64,000 nucleotides of DNA, taken from the NCBI GenBank assembly GCA_016648135.1, contig JADDOH010011227.1, positions 62,001 to 126,000 of the forward strand. Reading direction: 5' to 3'. Below are positions 41,530-53,649 of the stretch, piece after piece. The notes beneath the pieces are model-generated. The model saw nothing but the letters and a program-made list of their open reading frames with translations, was not told the origin of the DNA and made no database searches. Each line of letters opens with the position of its first letter. The first letter of the stretch is position 1. Both the position numbers and the translations under genes were made by a program. The stretch comes from Agrypnia vestita (lineage: Eukaryota > Arthropoda > Insecta > Trichoptera > Phryganeidae).

Positions 41530-41835
41530 TATAGTTTTACGTAGAGCAAATACAAACAGACAGTTACTCAACATAGTAAAGCTCCGTAAAATTTCATACT
41601 TTGGTCATATAATGAGAGGCGAAAAGTACTCCATCCTTCAGCTCGTCATAAAGGGGAAGATTGAGGGTCGCAGAGGGGTCGGAAGGAGGCGGCATTCCTG
41701 GCTTCGAAACATCCGAGAGTGAACCGGGATAAGAAGCGTGGAAGAGTTGTTCCGCACTGCCCCGGACAGGGAAACTTTCTCCCAGATGACCGCCGACGTC
41801 GGGGGACCCGACAGGGCACATGAAGAAGAAGAATA
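41530..41835 (+). pseudogene. Second LINE-C-type 3' fragment, GC-richer relative
   Basis: Reads RKISYFGHIMRGEKYSILQL, VIKGKIEGRRGVGRRRHSWL, RNIRE then a stop, then SVEELFRTAPDREKLSQMTA, DVGGPDRAHEEEE with a GAAGAAGAAG tail. One nonsense codon only. More GC at third positions than its neighbour, so a different lineage that inserted ~130 bp downstream of the first. The - strand frames here are shadows. Confidence 0.85.
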
Positions 41836-41982
41836 AATAATAGAAAATTCATAAAAAAAAAATTAAATAACAAATTATCTTCGCTTACCAATGAATACAA
41901 AATGAATCTATTTAAGAAGTGTGAAATATATGTACAAAAATAAAAACGATAATTCCGAATTATTTATAGGTATTGGTGTTTT

Positions 41983-42070
41983 GTTATACATATAAAATTG
42001 GTTATACATATAAAATTGATTAAACATATAAAATTGATTATACATATAAATTGGTTATACATATAAAAAA
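41983..42070. repeat. Five-copy 18-bp tandem repeat
   Basis: GTTATACATATAAAATTG at 41983 and 42001, then ATTAAACATATAAAATTG, ATTATACATATAAATTG and a fifth degenerate unit. A short TA run follows at 42089-42104. Confidence 0.9.
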
Positions 42071-42109
42071 AGGGAAGAAAATTTGATTATATATATATAT
42101 ATAAAAATG

Positions 42110-43285
42110 ATTTTATTTGGTAGTGAAATGGAATCGCCCCGGTCCTTTTTTATTTATGACTGAACCACTGCCTGAAAGAGTACCGTAATAGTGAATCGAA
42201 GCGTTGCAGGAGAGATCTTGGAGTCGGCCGCGAGGGAGACATACGACAAAGACTTGCAAAGGTACTTTACAAGCCGTGTCTTGTCTGAATGAGGCCACTA
42301 TATGTCTACAGACAGATAAATCTGGTAGGTACCAGAAAAAATGTTACGAATAGAAAAGTCTTAACACAAAATATTTTTGTGTTTGATTAATTGATACGGT
42401 GTGGTGCGACATTTTAATTTAGATGGAATAGTAATAATATGGGCTGACATGAAATTGGTACATTCAAACACTTTCAATTAATGTATGGTATCTTTTCTAA
42501 TCACTATAATATATATTTTGTTAAATATACTTAATTATTACATTATCTTTAATTTAAATGTATTTCTTGTTTCAGATAGTTCAAAGATAGGAGATAAAAG
42601 TGAGTTGAGACAAAAACATCCCCAATAAAATGTAAGTTTGGAATCCCTTTATAATATTTATATTAGTACCTGTTTCATTAACTTGTCCTGCGTTGTATTT
42701 CAAATTATTTAAAGGTGATACGGGTAGGTGGATTATTCATTGCAATAAAGGTTAGAATCTGCATCATGGATTCATTGCAACTTCGAGGCAAAGTTGCTCT
42801 GGAGATAAAAATTGAAAACTTTGATATTTACTCAATTTAAACTCGAATAGGATCATAGAATCACGCTACATATATTTAAAATGTATTTACGTATAGTAAG
42901 AACAAAATTTAATAAATCGTTCAATTTGGCGAATGATTCTATATGGAAGAGTTTCGCTTTAGATGGTTGGGTGTGATTTGTTTGGTTCAGTAAAATAATA
43001 TAAAAAAAAGAGTATTTATTTCATTTCAGACTAAGAACCGCGCTTATAGGAAACTATAAGCTTTTCATATACTCAGTTATTTTAAGTTTTTCAATTCATA
43101 ATTTTAATTCTTTATTTGGCGAAATATGAGTGTTTTTGGACCACTTGACAACATACATGGTATCTAGCCAGCTTTCTAGATTCTAGATAGAAAATTTCTA
43201 GAAAAAACTCTGTGTTTATTTGTTTAAAAGATGAAATAAATATTAGTTTCTTGAATGTTAAAAATTTTTTCAGATTAATTAATAA
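42110..43285. other. Intergenic, nothing recognised
   Basis: 42120-42300 is less AT-rich with a short - strand frame without motif. The rest is AT-rich. Confidence 0.4.
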
Positions 43286-43289
43286 ATAA

Positions 43290-43762
43290 AAAGCACTGAG
43301 GAAGACTTTGAAAACGAAAGTAGATTGAATGCAGTGGAGATGAGGTCCCTTAGACGTATGTGTGGTAAATCCATGTATGATAGAGTAAAGAATGAAGATA
43401 TTAGGAATGAATGTAAAGCTGATCGTAGCATAATACAGAGAATAAAAATAGGGTCGCTCAGGTGGTTTGGGCATGTTTAGCGAATGAATGAGGAAAGAAT
43501 GGTAAGAAAGATATATGATGCAAGTGTTGACGGCGCCAGAAAAGAGAGGGCGACCACGGAAGACGTGGCATGACCAGATTAACCAGATACTGGAAGATGG
43601 TCCTGTTAGAAGTCTGAACAACCGTCGAGCTTGCATGCGAAGATGTATGAATGTAGACGAAGCGAAAGTTGTATGTCAGGACAGAAGAGTATGGCGCTCT
43701 ATCCTCTCTGCCTACCCCCACGGGGAAACGGCGTGATGGTAAGTAAGTAAGTAAGTAAGTAC
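43290..43762 (+). pseudogene. LINE-R polymerase C-terminal region, copy 3 (longest)
   Basis: Frame 1: ESRLNAVEMRSLRRMCGKSM, YDRVKNEDIRNECKADRSII, QRIKIGSLRWFGHV, stop, RMNEERMVRKIYDASVDGA. A frameshift near 43535 then leads to KRGRPRKTWHDQINQILEDG, RRACMRRCMNVDEAKVVCQD, RRVWRSILSAYPHGE, stop. This is the usual tail of an RTE-like LINE polymerase. It ends with GTAAGTAAGTAAGTAAGTAA G, the lineage's 3' microsatellite. One nonsense codon and one frameshift; otherwise well kept. The opposite-strand frames 43112-43636 and 43458-43769 are shadows. Confidence 0.85.
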
Positions 43763-43769
43763 GAAACAA

Positions 43770-45120
43770 AACAAGAGCGTAGGCTACTTGTTAAATATTG
43801 TTATTTCAGAATAAGAATAAACACATTTTAAATAGAAACAATCTAAAACTCATATTGTATAATAATAATCTAAATTACTTTTAATTTACTTGTCATAAAA
43901 AGTTTATTCGAACAAAATTGCATAGAATTTCACTTTGTCATCATTTTTATCTATTTTAGTAGGTTTGGAAGGTAAAAAACGTGTTCAACATTAATTCACT
44001 CATTCTGCTATCATCGTTAATTCCGAGTTCTAACAATACAATTTATACTAATGTCGCGAGTCACGGCATCGAGCACTTCAACCATCCACCCAATTAGTTG
44101 TAGAATAATGAGCCAGCAACAGTTTTCATGGGACAAACATTCACATTTCCTTTTCAAGCGACAACTGCGATAGCGACATTACCGACCCTGATAAATAAAA
44201 CATGGTTCCGATTGTGGAATTCAACAATAAGTCTTCATAAATTTACATTTTGTATTCAGAGTTGAATTGTATTTTAAATGAATTAATTGTGGAACTGAAA
44301 TGAATATTTTCTTAATACCATTTTTTTTTAATAATATTAAAATTATTTTGACATATGAAATTATATCTGGGTCATTTCATGGTGTGAAAAAATCGGTAAT
44401 ATATGCAAAAATATTGACTTATTCTATCTTACATATATCTTAAGAACAGCTGCAAAATTTCAAGTTTATGGACCATAGTAGAGGAGCTTTGCCTAGTATG
44501 GAATAACGGTGAGAGGTTTTATATGACTCAAGAGAAAAAAAAATATTTCTCTATCATTTGAATGAGATGATCTACCCTAAGTTAATCCTGGTTACACTAT
44601 AGCCACCTCTCTATTCAAATTGAAGATATTGACAGTTTGTCCGATGTTTGAGTTTGGTTCAGAGGAGGAATTCCTCGATCAAGTATTTTGCCAGCTCAAC
44701 ACGGAGCTCCAAATCCTTTTATAATTAGCTGGTCAAAGTTCATTTTCGACATACAGCTAACATGTGTCATCCTCTTTACATGATCTTGCCACATCTATTT
44801 AATATTCATAATATCGATATTTTTAAACGAAAATTATATTTACCTATTCGCTTTTACTAATAAAACTCAAAACTGACCCGTTAATTGGAATGAATTACTC
44901 TCTAAAGGGGGATTGGATTGAAATTTATGATAATATGGAGGCAGAAGAAAATCATAGTCCTCATCACCATTACTGTTGATTCTGCAACCGAATAATCCCT
45001 ATATTATTAACACCAAATCAATCAATAACATAATATTATTTGGCTTTAATTAATTAATTAGGTCACCACAAAGTGAGAACTTACCTTCAGAAAAACTATT
45101 TTTCTAAACATTAATTAAAA
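43770..45120. other. AT-rich intergenic DNA, nothing recognised
   Basis: No frame, RNA gene or known repeat apart from A/T runs. Confidence 0.45.
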
Positions 45121-45124
45121 TTTG

Positions 45125-45245
45125 AGGTGGCTCTACAACCCCTCCACAAGAATCTTCCTCCACTGATCTCAATCATGCGCCAGCTCTCTCCAATTTTGGA
45201 TATGTCTTTGGACACGTTGTCACTCCATATTCATTCTGTATTTCC
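45125..45245 (-). repeat. Dispersed fragment, probably LINE 3' end, copy 1
   Basis: GTGGCTCTACAACCCCTCCA, CTCTCTCCAATTTTGGATAT match in order GTTGGTTCTACAACCCCTGG and CTCCACAGTTTTGGATCTCC at 45985-46085. Both in the same orientation. Identity to a specific element not established. Confidence 0.4.
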
Positions 45246-45249
45246 TCAC

Positions 45250-45980
45250 CAAAGTACAGTATAATAAGTCATTTGTAAATAGTTGTTAAATGGACTCATT
45301 AGTGTGGTTTTCAAATAGATTACCAACATAATTTGACATAATGCAGCGTATAGTTCAAATTTGTTGACATTAGTAACATACAATACTTGCAATAACCGAG
45401 TGCGACTCTAATGAGCCTATAATTCTTTATAATTATTTTTTGATTAATTCTCTTTTTTATTTATTGAGTACCAACAGTGCAATTGGTCAAAGTGATATGA
45501 TAATGGACAGATCTTTCATGTACATTTCAATATATAGAGTTCCTTCATGACTGAGCACGGTGTTCCTTCATTCTGCCTCTACAGTGTACTGCAAGCCTTC
45601 ACTCAAGTAAAATTAGGGTCCGAAACAGTCAAGTTAACTTCTCGCTTAACTTCCTTGTGGTCAGCAATTTCTCCAGGCTCTCTGCATCTCTCGAAGAAAC
45701 ATATTTAAAGTACGAAAGAATTATTCATTATTAAATTTGACACTGAGACTATTATTTACTTTACTTTCTTAAAATATTAGGAAAATTGCTATTATTTCCA
45801 ATATATTAACAATAAATTAAAATAAAAATACAAATTTTTCCAACAAAATAAATCGTAACTAAGAATATACTCGGAATAGAGAAGAAGCATGCATAAATAA
45901 TATTGTTTGTTGCAAATAACAATGTCTTTATTTATTTCATGTTGTTTTACATTTATAAGGTTAACGTTAAGTTTACTTTC
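45250..45980. other. AT-rich intergenic DNA
   Basis: Nothing recognised. The 105-codon - strand frame 45792-46109 is a chance frame over the repeat. Confidence 0.4.
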
Positions 45981-45984
45981 ATCA

Positions 45985-46110
45985 TCAATGTTGGTTCTAC
46001 AACCCCTGGTGGGTATTGGCCACCTCAAAAGTCTGCCTTCACTAATGTCGGTTTTGTGCCAGACCTCCACAGTTTTGGATCTCCAAGGCAGATTTGCATC
46101 TGAGAACATG
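45985..46110 (-). repeat. Dispersed fragment, probably LINE 3' end, copy 2
   Basis: Partner of 45125-45245. Includes CAACCCCTGGTGGGTATTGG CC. Three overlapping frames here are artefacts. Confidence 0.4.
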
Positions 46111-46275
46111 TTGCTGCATCTTTACTATATATAAACATTAATATTAACCTAAACTGATGAATTTTTATATCAATAACGCATTCACAAGGCAAAAACAACT
46201 TGGATCTCGACTTCTGGAGTGAACGGGTGTGCTTGCCATCAATTCAAAACAGAACTCGAAATACAAGGCGAAAAA

Positions 46276-46330
46276 TGCCTTTGAAAATGGCCAGTGCTAT
46301 CTGTTTGAAACGTCGGGTACATAATAACAG
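46276..46330 (+). ncRNA. Hammerhead-ribozyme-like motif 7 (decayed)
   Basis: TTGAAAATGGCCAGTGCTAT CTGTTT GAAAC GTCGGGTA: intact GAAAC (46317-46321) followed by GTC as cleavage triplet, but the 5' core reads TTGAAAA and stem II no longer closes. Same subfamily as 19331 (- strand). Confidence 0.35.
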
Positions 46331-46379
46331 TCTTTTTCAAGACTACAATACGCGGGTTATCCTAGAAAATAATCCTTCA

Positions 46380-46430
46380 TATATATATATATATATATAT
46401 ATCTATTATATATATAATATATATATATAT
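46380..46430. repeat. TA microsatellite
   Basis: TA repeats with CTATTA and TAATA interruptions. Confidence 0.9.
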
Positions 46431-46434
46431 CCTT

Positions 46435-48460
46435 TTCCACGTACGAACATATAAATATGAATAATCCTATTACTGATGAAATCTGCGTAAACTTTATAGA
46501 GATAATTCATAATGATCTTCAAAACGGGTGGACTAAAATTAAGTTTAGTCTACTTGTGTTTAATAATAAAGTTTATCATACTGCTTCGAGTTTGTTCAAA
46601 ATTTTCAAAAACAAAATTAATGGATTTTTGTACCCAGAAGGATCGTCGTTAATCAATATATACCTACTAAAGACATTATGAATGTAATTTGTACATAAAA
46701 TAAGAACGTTGCTTCAAACTCTTATTAAAAAAAAAAGACGTCTTATTTACTAGCGGCGACATCTTTATATATCTATACTGTATCATGCATAAAAAAAATA
46801 GTCAGCAAAGCAATTATAAAAATTTAAAATAAGGTGGATAAAAAATATTTATGCAAAATTCAAAATGCTTTTGTGAAAGTTGTATTGCGTTTACGGTTGC
46901 AAGGAGATAAAAAAGCTCCGATTTTATTTTACCTTTGGCTCGCTCAAACAAGCCAAATATTCTGAAAATTTTGTTATTCAATTAAGTGATTTTTAGAGGT
47001 GATAATGTGTTGTCTTCTTTTAATATATTTTTTATAAGATAACTTATATTCGTTTTAAAATAAAAGAAGCTAAGATTGTCCAAACGAGGGTAGGTATTAA
47101 ATACTAACAAACTCAAAACGATCAATTCGTTATTATTCTAGCTATATTGATAATAAAAAAAATTTGCATTTAATTAAAAATACGATTTGTAAATATAAAG
47201 AATATATATTTCTGATATATCTATTTTTAAGAATCAATGAGCGAGTGAAAATCACTATTTTCTCATAAAAACTGTAAATACAGTATTTGATTTCACACAA
47301 AAATTCAATTTTTGAGTAGGTTATTAAATTCGAAAATTCAACTCTTGAAAAAACTTACGCCAGTGTAGTGTGGAAAAGATCCTCTAAGTGGACCTCCGAT
47401 ACCCCGAACTGAGCCGAAAATATCCTTGTTGATATTTCTGAACCTTCCTGCACATTGAATATTTTCATCCTTATACGCCATACGTGGTCTTCCGGCACCA
47501 GAGAGGTCTTAACTGACCTCTCTTGTTGAAATCGATTTATTGTTGGCACTCCAAGGTGATCTGCGCATTAAATATATAATAAATATGCATTTAGATGAAT
47601 AAATAAATTGACTAATGGTTTTTAAAGTGAAATTCGATGAATTTTGGTTTCAGGAATATATCGTTCCATATTAAATTCTTACACAAGACTTTGCAAAATT
47701 CTGAAGAAAAAAATTTAGGTATTTATTAAATATTTATAAAAAAATTAATTTAAAACAAATTTTAACAATGACCGCATGTTGCACCTGTATAATTAAACTC
47801 AAGAAAAGTAAACATTGTTTCATTTCATACATTTCGAACACAAACAATCCTTTTTGTAATTTCCATAAATTCTTTAATTAAGCACGAAACTGTTGAACTG
47901 TAAAAAGTCAATAGATTATTTATAGATTTAAAATAAAAATGATGCCAAATTCTTATATATAGATAGCGTGGGAATTAATCAAGGGCGGTTTAATACATGA
48001 ATTTACGCGAAATCGATTCAAAAACCTTAATCAGAACTCGATTCAAATAACCTCTGAATACTGAAAATAACCCTTCCACTGAAAATGCTGGCGAAGGTTT
48101 ATTCAGTACGTAACCAGGCATTTAGTCTGGCTGGGTGTAATTAGATTAAAGGCTTATACACGGTGTGACGTCTAATGTCCTACATTATTCCTACTCTCGT
48201 GTTTTCTGTGGTCTGTTTTGCCAGCTTCTAATGTAGACGTGTAGCAAACAATAAAACAATTGTTGGTCTTCTTGTAATGTACATTTTTAAAAATTAAAAT
48301 AAGCTTTGTAACACCGTCTGCCTTCTCTCATTTATTTATTTTTATTTTTAATACAAGTCAATGGTTATTTTCTCTACATCTTTAATAATAGTAAAATAAC
48401 ATTTTTGTAAGTTTATTAATATTAATAGAAAGAAAACACTTTATATGAAACCACTATTTT
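46435..48460. other. AT-rich intergenic DNA, nothing recognised
   Basis: Short frames at 46457-46681 (+) and 47355-47549 (-) lack known motifs. The latter (47350-47550) is less AT-rich and mildly coding-like, but too short to call. Confidence 0.45.
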
Positions 48461-48463
48461 AAT

Positions 48464-48504
48464 TATCGACATGTTTCGTAGCCAATGGTCCTTTCACCAG
48501 GATA
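48464..48504 (-). ncRNA. Hammerhead-ribozyme-like motif 8
   Basis: The - strand gives TATC, CTGGTGA, AAGGACCATTGGCTAC, GAAAC, ATGTC, GATA. Stem I (TATC/GATA), the self-complementary ACATGT of stem III and the GTC triplet are intact. The core has one change (CTGGTGA for CTGANGA) and stem II is weak. Probably inactive. Confidence 0.5.
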
Positions 48505-48509
48505 CATGT

Positions 48510-50660
48510 CTGATATAGTAAAAAGAAATGGAAATATAGATATTAAAAAATACGAAGTAAAATTACTAATGAAGAACTAATGTGAAAACAAATAAAAAAG
48601 TATCCCTTTGCAAAACAGACTCGGTTATTTATATTTTTTTTGTATTCACGGTTTTCCTTATTTCTTAAATATATAATGAGGTTAAACGTCATTATTTTAA
48701 TGTAAAATTTATAAACCTTTATTAATATCATAAGACTGGATTGTTTCTAAAAGCTGATTAGAAATTTCAGAATAGTTAATACTATCTTAACATTATAAGT
48801 ACCTGAAATATTTTATTTTTTTTATATTCAAGAAATAAATATTTATTTTTGTAGCTGTTAAAGCTTAAGCATATAATGATATTATATTCTACAAAAATCT
48901 GCTGCCTCTCTGTAGGAATTCGATTCTACAGACAGGAAGATCTTTTACATTTTGAAGCATAATAATGTTAAACATGTACTTAACTACTAATATATCTATT
49001 TAATGTACATATAATATTGTGAAAATATTTTTAAAAGGTAGATTTTAAGAATGTATTAATTATTGTCAATTGAGATTACTTAAAAGACCACTATTTTTTT
49101 TTAAAATTAAAAACAGAGAATATATGCGAAAATGTAAATAAGGAAAAAAAATATTAATATTTATAAAACCAACATAGAATTATGTGTAAAGTGGAGTACA
49201 AGTGATAAATAAATATCATAATAATATAAACGTAGTAATGTAATTTAATAGAAATAAATTTTAACTGTCCATATTTTTTTATATATCGCATAATTTATTT
49301 CATTATTTACGAAGACAGACACTTTTTGGAAATATTGAGCGCCCACAAAAGTGCAGTAGTTTTGAGCCATAGTTGTATTTACCAAAGAAATTTTAATCAG
49401 GCCATAAGATTTGATTCTTAGAAAAAAGTGGAAAAACAAATTCCAGAAACCACTGCGCTATTGCTTAAGTTTGATAAAAAATATTAGTTAAAAGGACTTC
49501 ATTTGTAATCTTCTATTGTATAATGCGTAATGACTTTTAAAATATAAGTAATAATTAATGATATAGTTTTAATTGTTTTGCGATTTCCCTCACTAGGTAT
49601 ATTTGTGAATAAATGAATGACGTATTTTGTAGGGGTAAAATTTGCCCAGTTTGCATTTTTTGTGTAAAAAAAAATATTGTAAATAGTATTTCAAACTGGT
49701 AAAATTTAATGAAATAAATATTGAAAGCTGAATATTTTGGCAAAAGCTCATTTCTGAATAAAATCAAAGTATATTAGAATATTTCTATTTTATTCAGTTA
49801 TTATGCCCGAATTTGAAACTTTTCATATACAGTAATTTTTGTACCTTTTATATTCAGTTATTTACCGTTAGTTTGCTTTGATATTGTATGTTGCTTACTA
49901 TAAATAAACTTAAACTTTCACGCACTATAAATTATCTTTATTATAGTCTCTTATCCAACTTTGCGCTTAATTTACTACGCCTTAAACATCTGTGAATCTT
50001 TGTAATTGGTTAATGCAATGTACACTGTGCTACATACATTATAATGATTTATACTATTAAGATTCCTTATTTAATAAATAAATAAAAACAATATTTAAAA
50101 ATAAAGAATTTATTGTTTGAATATACGAAAAACGTTAAGTTAAAATAAGTGTTTAATGTTCGATAAGGGTGTTTTTATTACAGTTTTATATTATGTGTCT
50201 CCTTATTATTATTCTTTTTCCGTTTTTATTGTCGTTGCTTCTTACCTGTTGGTGTCCTTCTCTCGTCGTCATACCGTCTATGTGGTCTCTTCTTTATCTT
50301 TTTCCACTTCTGCCCTATCACATGAAAAATTTCAGCCCCTAAGTATTTAAATTAGGACACTTATTCAGGCACAAACTTAATCATCAGTTTCAATCCTGTT
50401 GGGTAGGTATAAAGTGATAGTCAAGCCTTTGTTTTAAGATTTTCATGGCCATTCAGATTCTTCTGGTTTATATTTTCTGGGGTAACATTCCGTATTTTTA
50501 CGACCTTTCTAGCCTATAGTGATCACCACAGAAACTAGAAGCTTTTGGTTTTGTTAACTGTGATAAAGATGTTTTGCCTAAACCTAATGTGAAAATTTTT
50601 GTGTAAACTTTGCTGGTCACCTTTTATTTTTGCTAATATAACTGCGTCATCTTCGTAGCA
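48510..50660. other. Long AT-rich stretch, nothing recognised
   Basis: No motif-bearing frames. 50156-50350 is a 64-codon chance frame. Confidence 0.45.
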
Positions 50661-50668
50661 AACTATAA

Positions 50669-50808
50669 GGGCCGGTTGTTTCAAGTTGGATTAAAGCCTT
50701 CGTTTAAAGCATAAACATTTACGAAAACGGATCGTCTGATTGGTGGTAACGCAAAAATCTATGCTTTAAACGAACGCTTACTTTGATCCAACTTGAAACA
50801 GCCGGGCC
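50669..50808. mobile_element. 140-bp PIF/Harbinger-like MITE
   Basis: GGGCCGGTTGTTTCAAGTTG GATTAAAG at the left is inverted at the right (CTTTGATCCAACTTGAAACA GCCGGGCC). Inverted similarity extends ~45 bp inward, ending GTTTAAAGCATA / TATGCTTTAAAC. Flanked by TAA on both sides (50666-50668 and 50809-50811), the target-site signature of PIF/Harbinger elements. Confidence 0.8.
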
Positions 50809-50814
50809 TAAGTA

Positions 50815-51250
50815 TTTTAATTTTTTTAATTTCATTTAATATACACCAAAAGATAATTTAAATATTTTAATATTGGTCTAAAATATATATTTTTTGTATT
50901 TTCCTGGTCTTGCTGGTTGATCTGTGTTGAGAGAAAAAAAAACGAGTAGTTCTTACAATTATTTATTACAATAGAGAGACTAAAATTCCAATCTCGCCAC
51001 CTTTCTCTACCCAGTCCTACTTTCCTATTATTATCTTTTACCTCACATAGTATTACAAATAAGTTTTTAATGAACTATTTAGTAGTCTGTTAAAATATAA
51101 GTGGATATCTGTTATTGGTTTGCAATTCAAACAATATTTTTAAACATTGTTTTCGTTGGTTGTTGTTAAGATCACATAACAAAATTTAATGAAAATAGGA
51201 AAACATTTTTCTAGCACGTCCTTTTCAGATTTAATTATAATTCATACTAA
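50815..51250. other. AT-rich intergenic DNA
   Basis: Nothing recognised. Confidence 0.45.
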
Positions 51251-51256
51251 TAATGT

Positions 51257-51333
51257 TTATATATAATATATAATATATAATATAAAATATATAATATATG
51301 GTATATAATATATATTATGTAATATATAATAAT
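51257..51333. repeat. ATATAATATA microsatellite
   Basis: Interrupted TATAA/ATATA repeat. Confidence 0.85.
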
Positions 51334-51339
51334 AACGAA

Positions 51340-51725
51340 GCGTGCAAAGTTTGATCGAGGTGGAGGTGAGTTATCGTATTTTTATTAGAATCCTAAAGTG
51401 CAATTAATCAAAATTTGGATGACGTTGAATATAGCTTTGGTTGACATTCAAAACGTTAACATCTGGGGTGAGTGATTTAAGTAGTCAGGGGCTCTGTGTT
51501 TTGTGCAGGGTCCTAAAGAGCGACTTAAAAATAAGGAACAGATGGCATACAGTATGTCAAAATAAAAATAAATATATCGGGGTGAAGGGACCGGATGGCT
51601 ATAGGGAGAAAGGAAGACACCCTGGTTTTTGCGCGGGGTACTAAGTAGATATGCAAGCAAATTATATAATCTCTTCCTCGAACATCCGGGCTCCCTTCTG
51701 TGTTCGGATGCTTGATGTATGTAAG
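51340..51725 (+). repeat. Dispersed repeat D, copy 1
   Basis: GAACATCCGGGCTCCCTTCT GTGTTCG (51680-51706) matches CAACATCCGGGCTGTCTTCA GTGTTCG at 53982-54008. Upstream both are GC-richer and GGG-rich. Frames on both strands (51441-51644, 51448-51660) are overlapping artefacts. Origin unknown. Confidence 0.4.
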
Positions 51726-51729
51726 TAGG

Positions 51730-52600
51730 TTAAGTCACTGTATTAGTATTTGGATTCCTGAATTGTTTTGATAAGTATGGCAATCAGAAAGGCACACAGA
51801 TAATATATAAAAAGAAAATCTATTTACAGATCCGCATTGAATTTTTTAACGCAAGTTACAAAAGTTCATTTTTTTATTTAAATACTCGAAGCCGAAGAGT
51901 GCGCGCATATTACTGTTAACGCGGACGGGACCATGGAGAGATTGAAGTACTGCCTTGTGTGGAGCATGAGCGCGTGCTCACTGAGCGCGTTCAGATGCAT
52001 TTTGTTTCATTTTCTGACGTGCACGCACATTATCTATTTTGGCGTGCTATATGATGCTCAGCAGATAGCAGTAGTCCTTCACAGTGATGACGGGAGGGAT
52101 CACTGAAGCAGTTATCTGTATTAGACGGCCCATAAGAAATCTCCCACTCACTGGGCAATTAGGCTATTTTCTATTTGTTGTAAGCGTATCTATAAAAAGA
52201 CACCTGAACAACTGATTATTTTATTATGTAAAAATAATAAATAAATTTAAACAGTATTATTCTTTTGTGAAATAAAATACTGTAAGATAATCGCGTATTT
52301 CTTTCTTAAAATATTTCTCAGTGGAATATAACGAAAAGCTCTTTTCTGAGCATTTGGTAAAACGATACCATTTACCCAATGAATGTTGATGGTTGTATTC
52401 AAGGAGCTCCGTTACAAGAAGTACTAGAATTCAAATCAATAGTAAAATGGGGGCTGCTATTCCTTTCCACCCCAGATAGGAATCTTAGTCCAAATAGGGT
52501 TGTGAAAACTAATTCAAAAGTCATTATCGGTATTTAGATAACGCGACTTGAATAAAATATCGGTATAAAATAATCTAAGGGGGCTTTAATGGCACCCTGA
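51730..52600. other. Intergenic, GC-richer at 51890-52150
   Basis: AGAGTGCGCGCATATTACTG, GAGCATGAGCGCGTGCTCAC, TGAGCGCGTTCAG, GACGTGCACGCACATT: CpG-containing words but no frame or known element. Confidence 0.35.
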
Positions 52601-52715
52601 AAATTGCGCGCAAGATAATTGCGCGACGATAATCACTCGCAGGCAACTGCGCGCAGTATGATTTCAACGACAGCGCGCAGGCAATTGCGTGCTGACAATA
52701 GCGCGCAGAAAAAAA
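52600..52715. repeat. Cluster of GCGCGC/AATTGCGCG motifs
   Basis: In 115 bases: AATTGCGCGCAAG, AATTGCGCGACG, CAACTGCGCGCAG, CAGCGCGCAGG, CAATTGCGTGCTG, AATAGCGCGCAG. Spaced roughly 15-25 bases, embedded in AT-rich DNA. Alternate units are in inverted orientation. Confidence 0.7.
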
Positions 52716-52719
52716 CTAA

Positions 52720-53265
52720 AAAATTAAAAATAGTGAAAAAAAAATTATAACCTGGAAATAATGAAGAAAAAACTTGGTTAAAAGCGCCGAATTATAGCGA
52801 GAGAAAAGAATGGAAATTACATGTTGTATTCCTTATAAAATATACACACTCATTGTGCTAAAATAAATAATTATTCCGAATATTAAAGAGATGAAATTCA
52901 GGTTTTTTTTTATGTTCCTTATAATTCATAAAGCATTACATATAGTTATTATTTACATTATGAGACACATCATTTAATGTCCGATTTTTTTTTTTGTATT
53001 GTGGGTTATTTCTTTTTCTCTTTTTTTTCTTTTCTCTTCTTCTTACAAATTAAATTTGTCCTTTTCCTTCCCATTCCTAATTCCCCTTTTAATTTTAATT
53101 CTTTGACTTTTTTGGTTTGTTCTAAACTCAAACTTTTTTTAATATAGCTAAGCAATTGTTCTTAAAAATTAATTCATAGCTAAGTGATTCTTTTAATCTC
53201 TATACTATTTATGTAATATTCATGTGTACTGTTGGTTTTCCGTCAATATGTAAACAAACTGTCGT
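52720..53265. other. AT-rich intergenic DNA with a pyrimidine tract
   Basis: 53005-53090 is T/C-rich (TTTCTTTTTCTCTTTTTTTT). Nothing coding. Confidence 0.45.
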
Positions 53266-53269
53266 CGGA

Positions 53270-53402
53270 TATTATTTGGAAGATGGTCCTGTTAAAAGCC
53301 TCAACAATCGTAGAGCTTGCATGAGAAGATGTATGAATGTAGCCAAACAAAAGTGATATGCAAATATAGAAGAAAATGGCATTCTATTTAGTTAGTTAGT
53401 TT
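53270..53402 (+). pseudogene. LINE-R 3' fragment, copy 4
   Basis: TGGAAGATGGTCCTGTTAAA AGCC, AACAATCGTAGAGCTTGCAT GAGAAGATGTATGAATGTAG match 43587-43660 almost base for base. Ends with a diverged tail (GTTAGTTAG). Confidence 0.8.
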
Positions 53403-53439
53403 TGTTAAAAAATACCGATTTTGTAACGATTTACGTCAG

Positions 53440-53645
53440 ATCTTAACTCCAGTGTATCGTTATTTGCGGTACAGATTTTGGCAACCCTAGCCCTGGCCCT
53501 CTGGAGACACTCCCTTCGCCTTTATAAGCAGCCCCTCTCGCGTTTATCTGAACGTTTCCAAGATACCTGATAACCGAAGTGAAGCAACGTTTTAATGTTA
53601 TACATGTGGGTATTACCGGCGATGGTAAATACCAGATATTCATGG
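53440..53645. other. GC-richer block, LTR- or promoter-like
   Basis: CCCTAGCCCTGGCCCTCTGG, then a TATA-like TTTATAAGCAG about 60 bases on and CCCCTCTCGCGTTTATCTGA. The layout resembles an LTR promoter. Frames on both strands without motifs. Confidence 0.3.
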
Positions 53646-53649
53646 AATT

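Noticed and set aside
43112..43636. 174-codon - strand frame
   Set aside because: It is the complement of the LINE-R polymerase remnant plus A/T-rich DNA. The + strand has the real motifs.
45792..46109. 105-codon - strand frame
   Set aside because: Runs across a dispersed LINE-like fragment and continues as A/T-rich chance frame.
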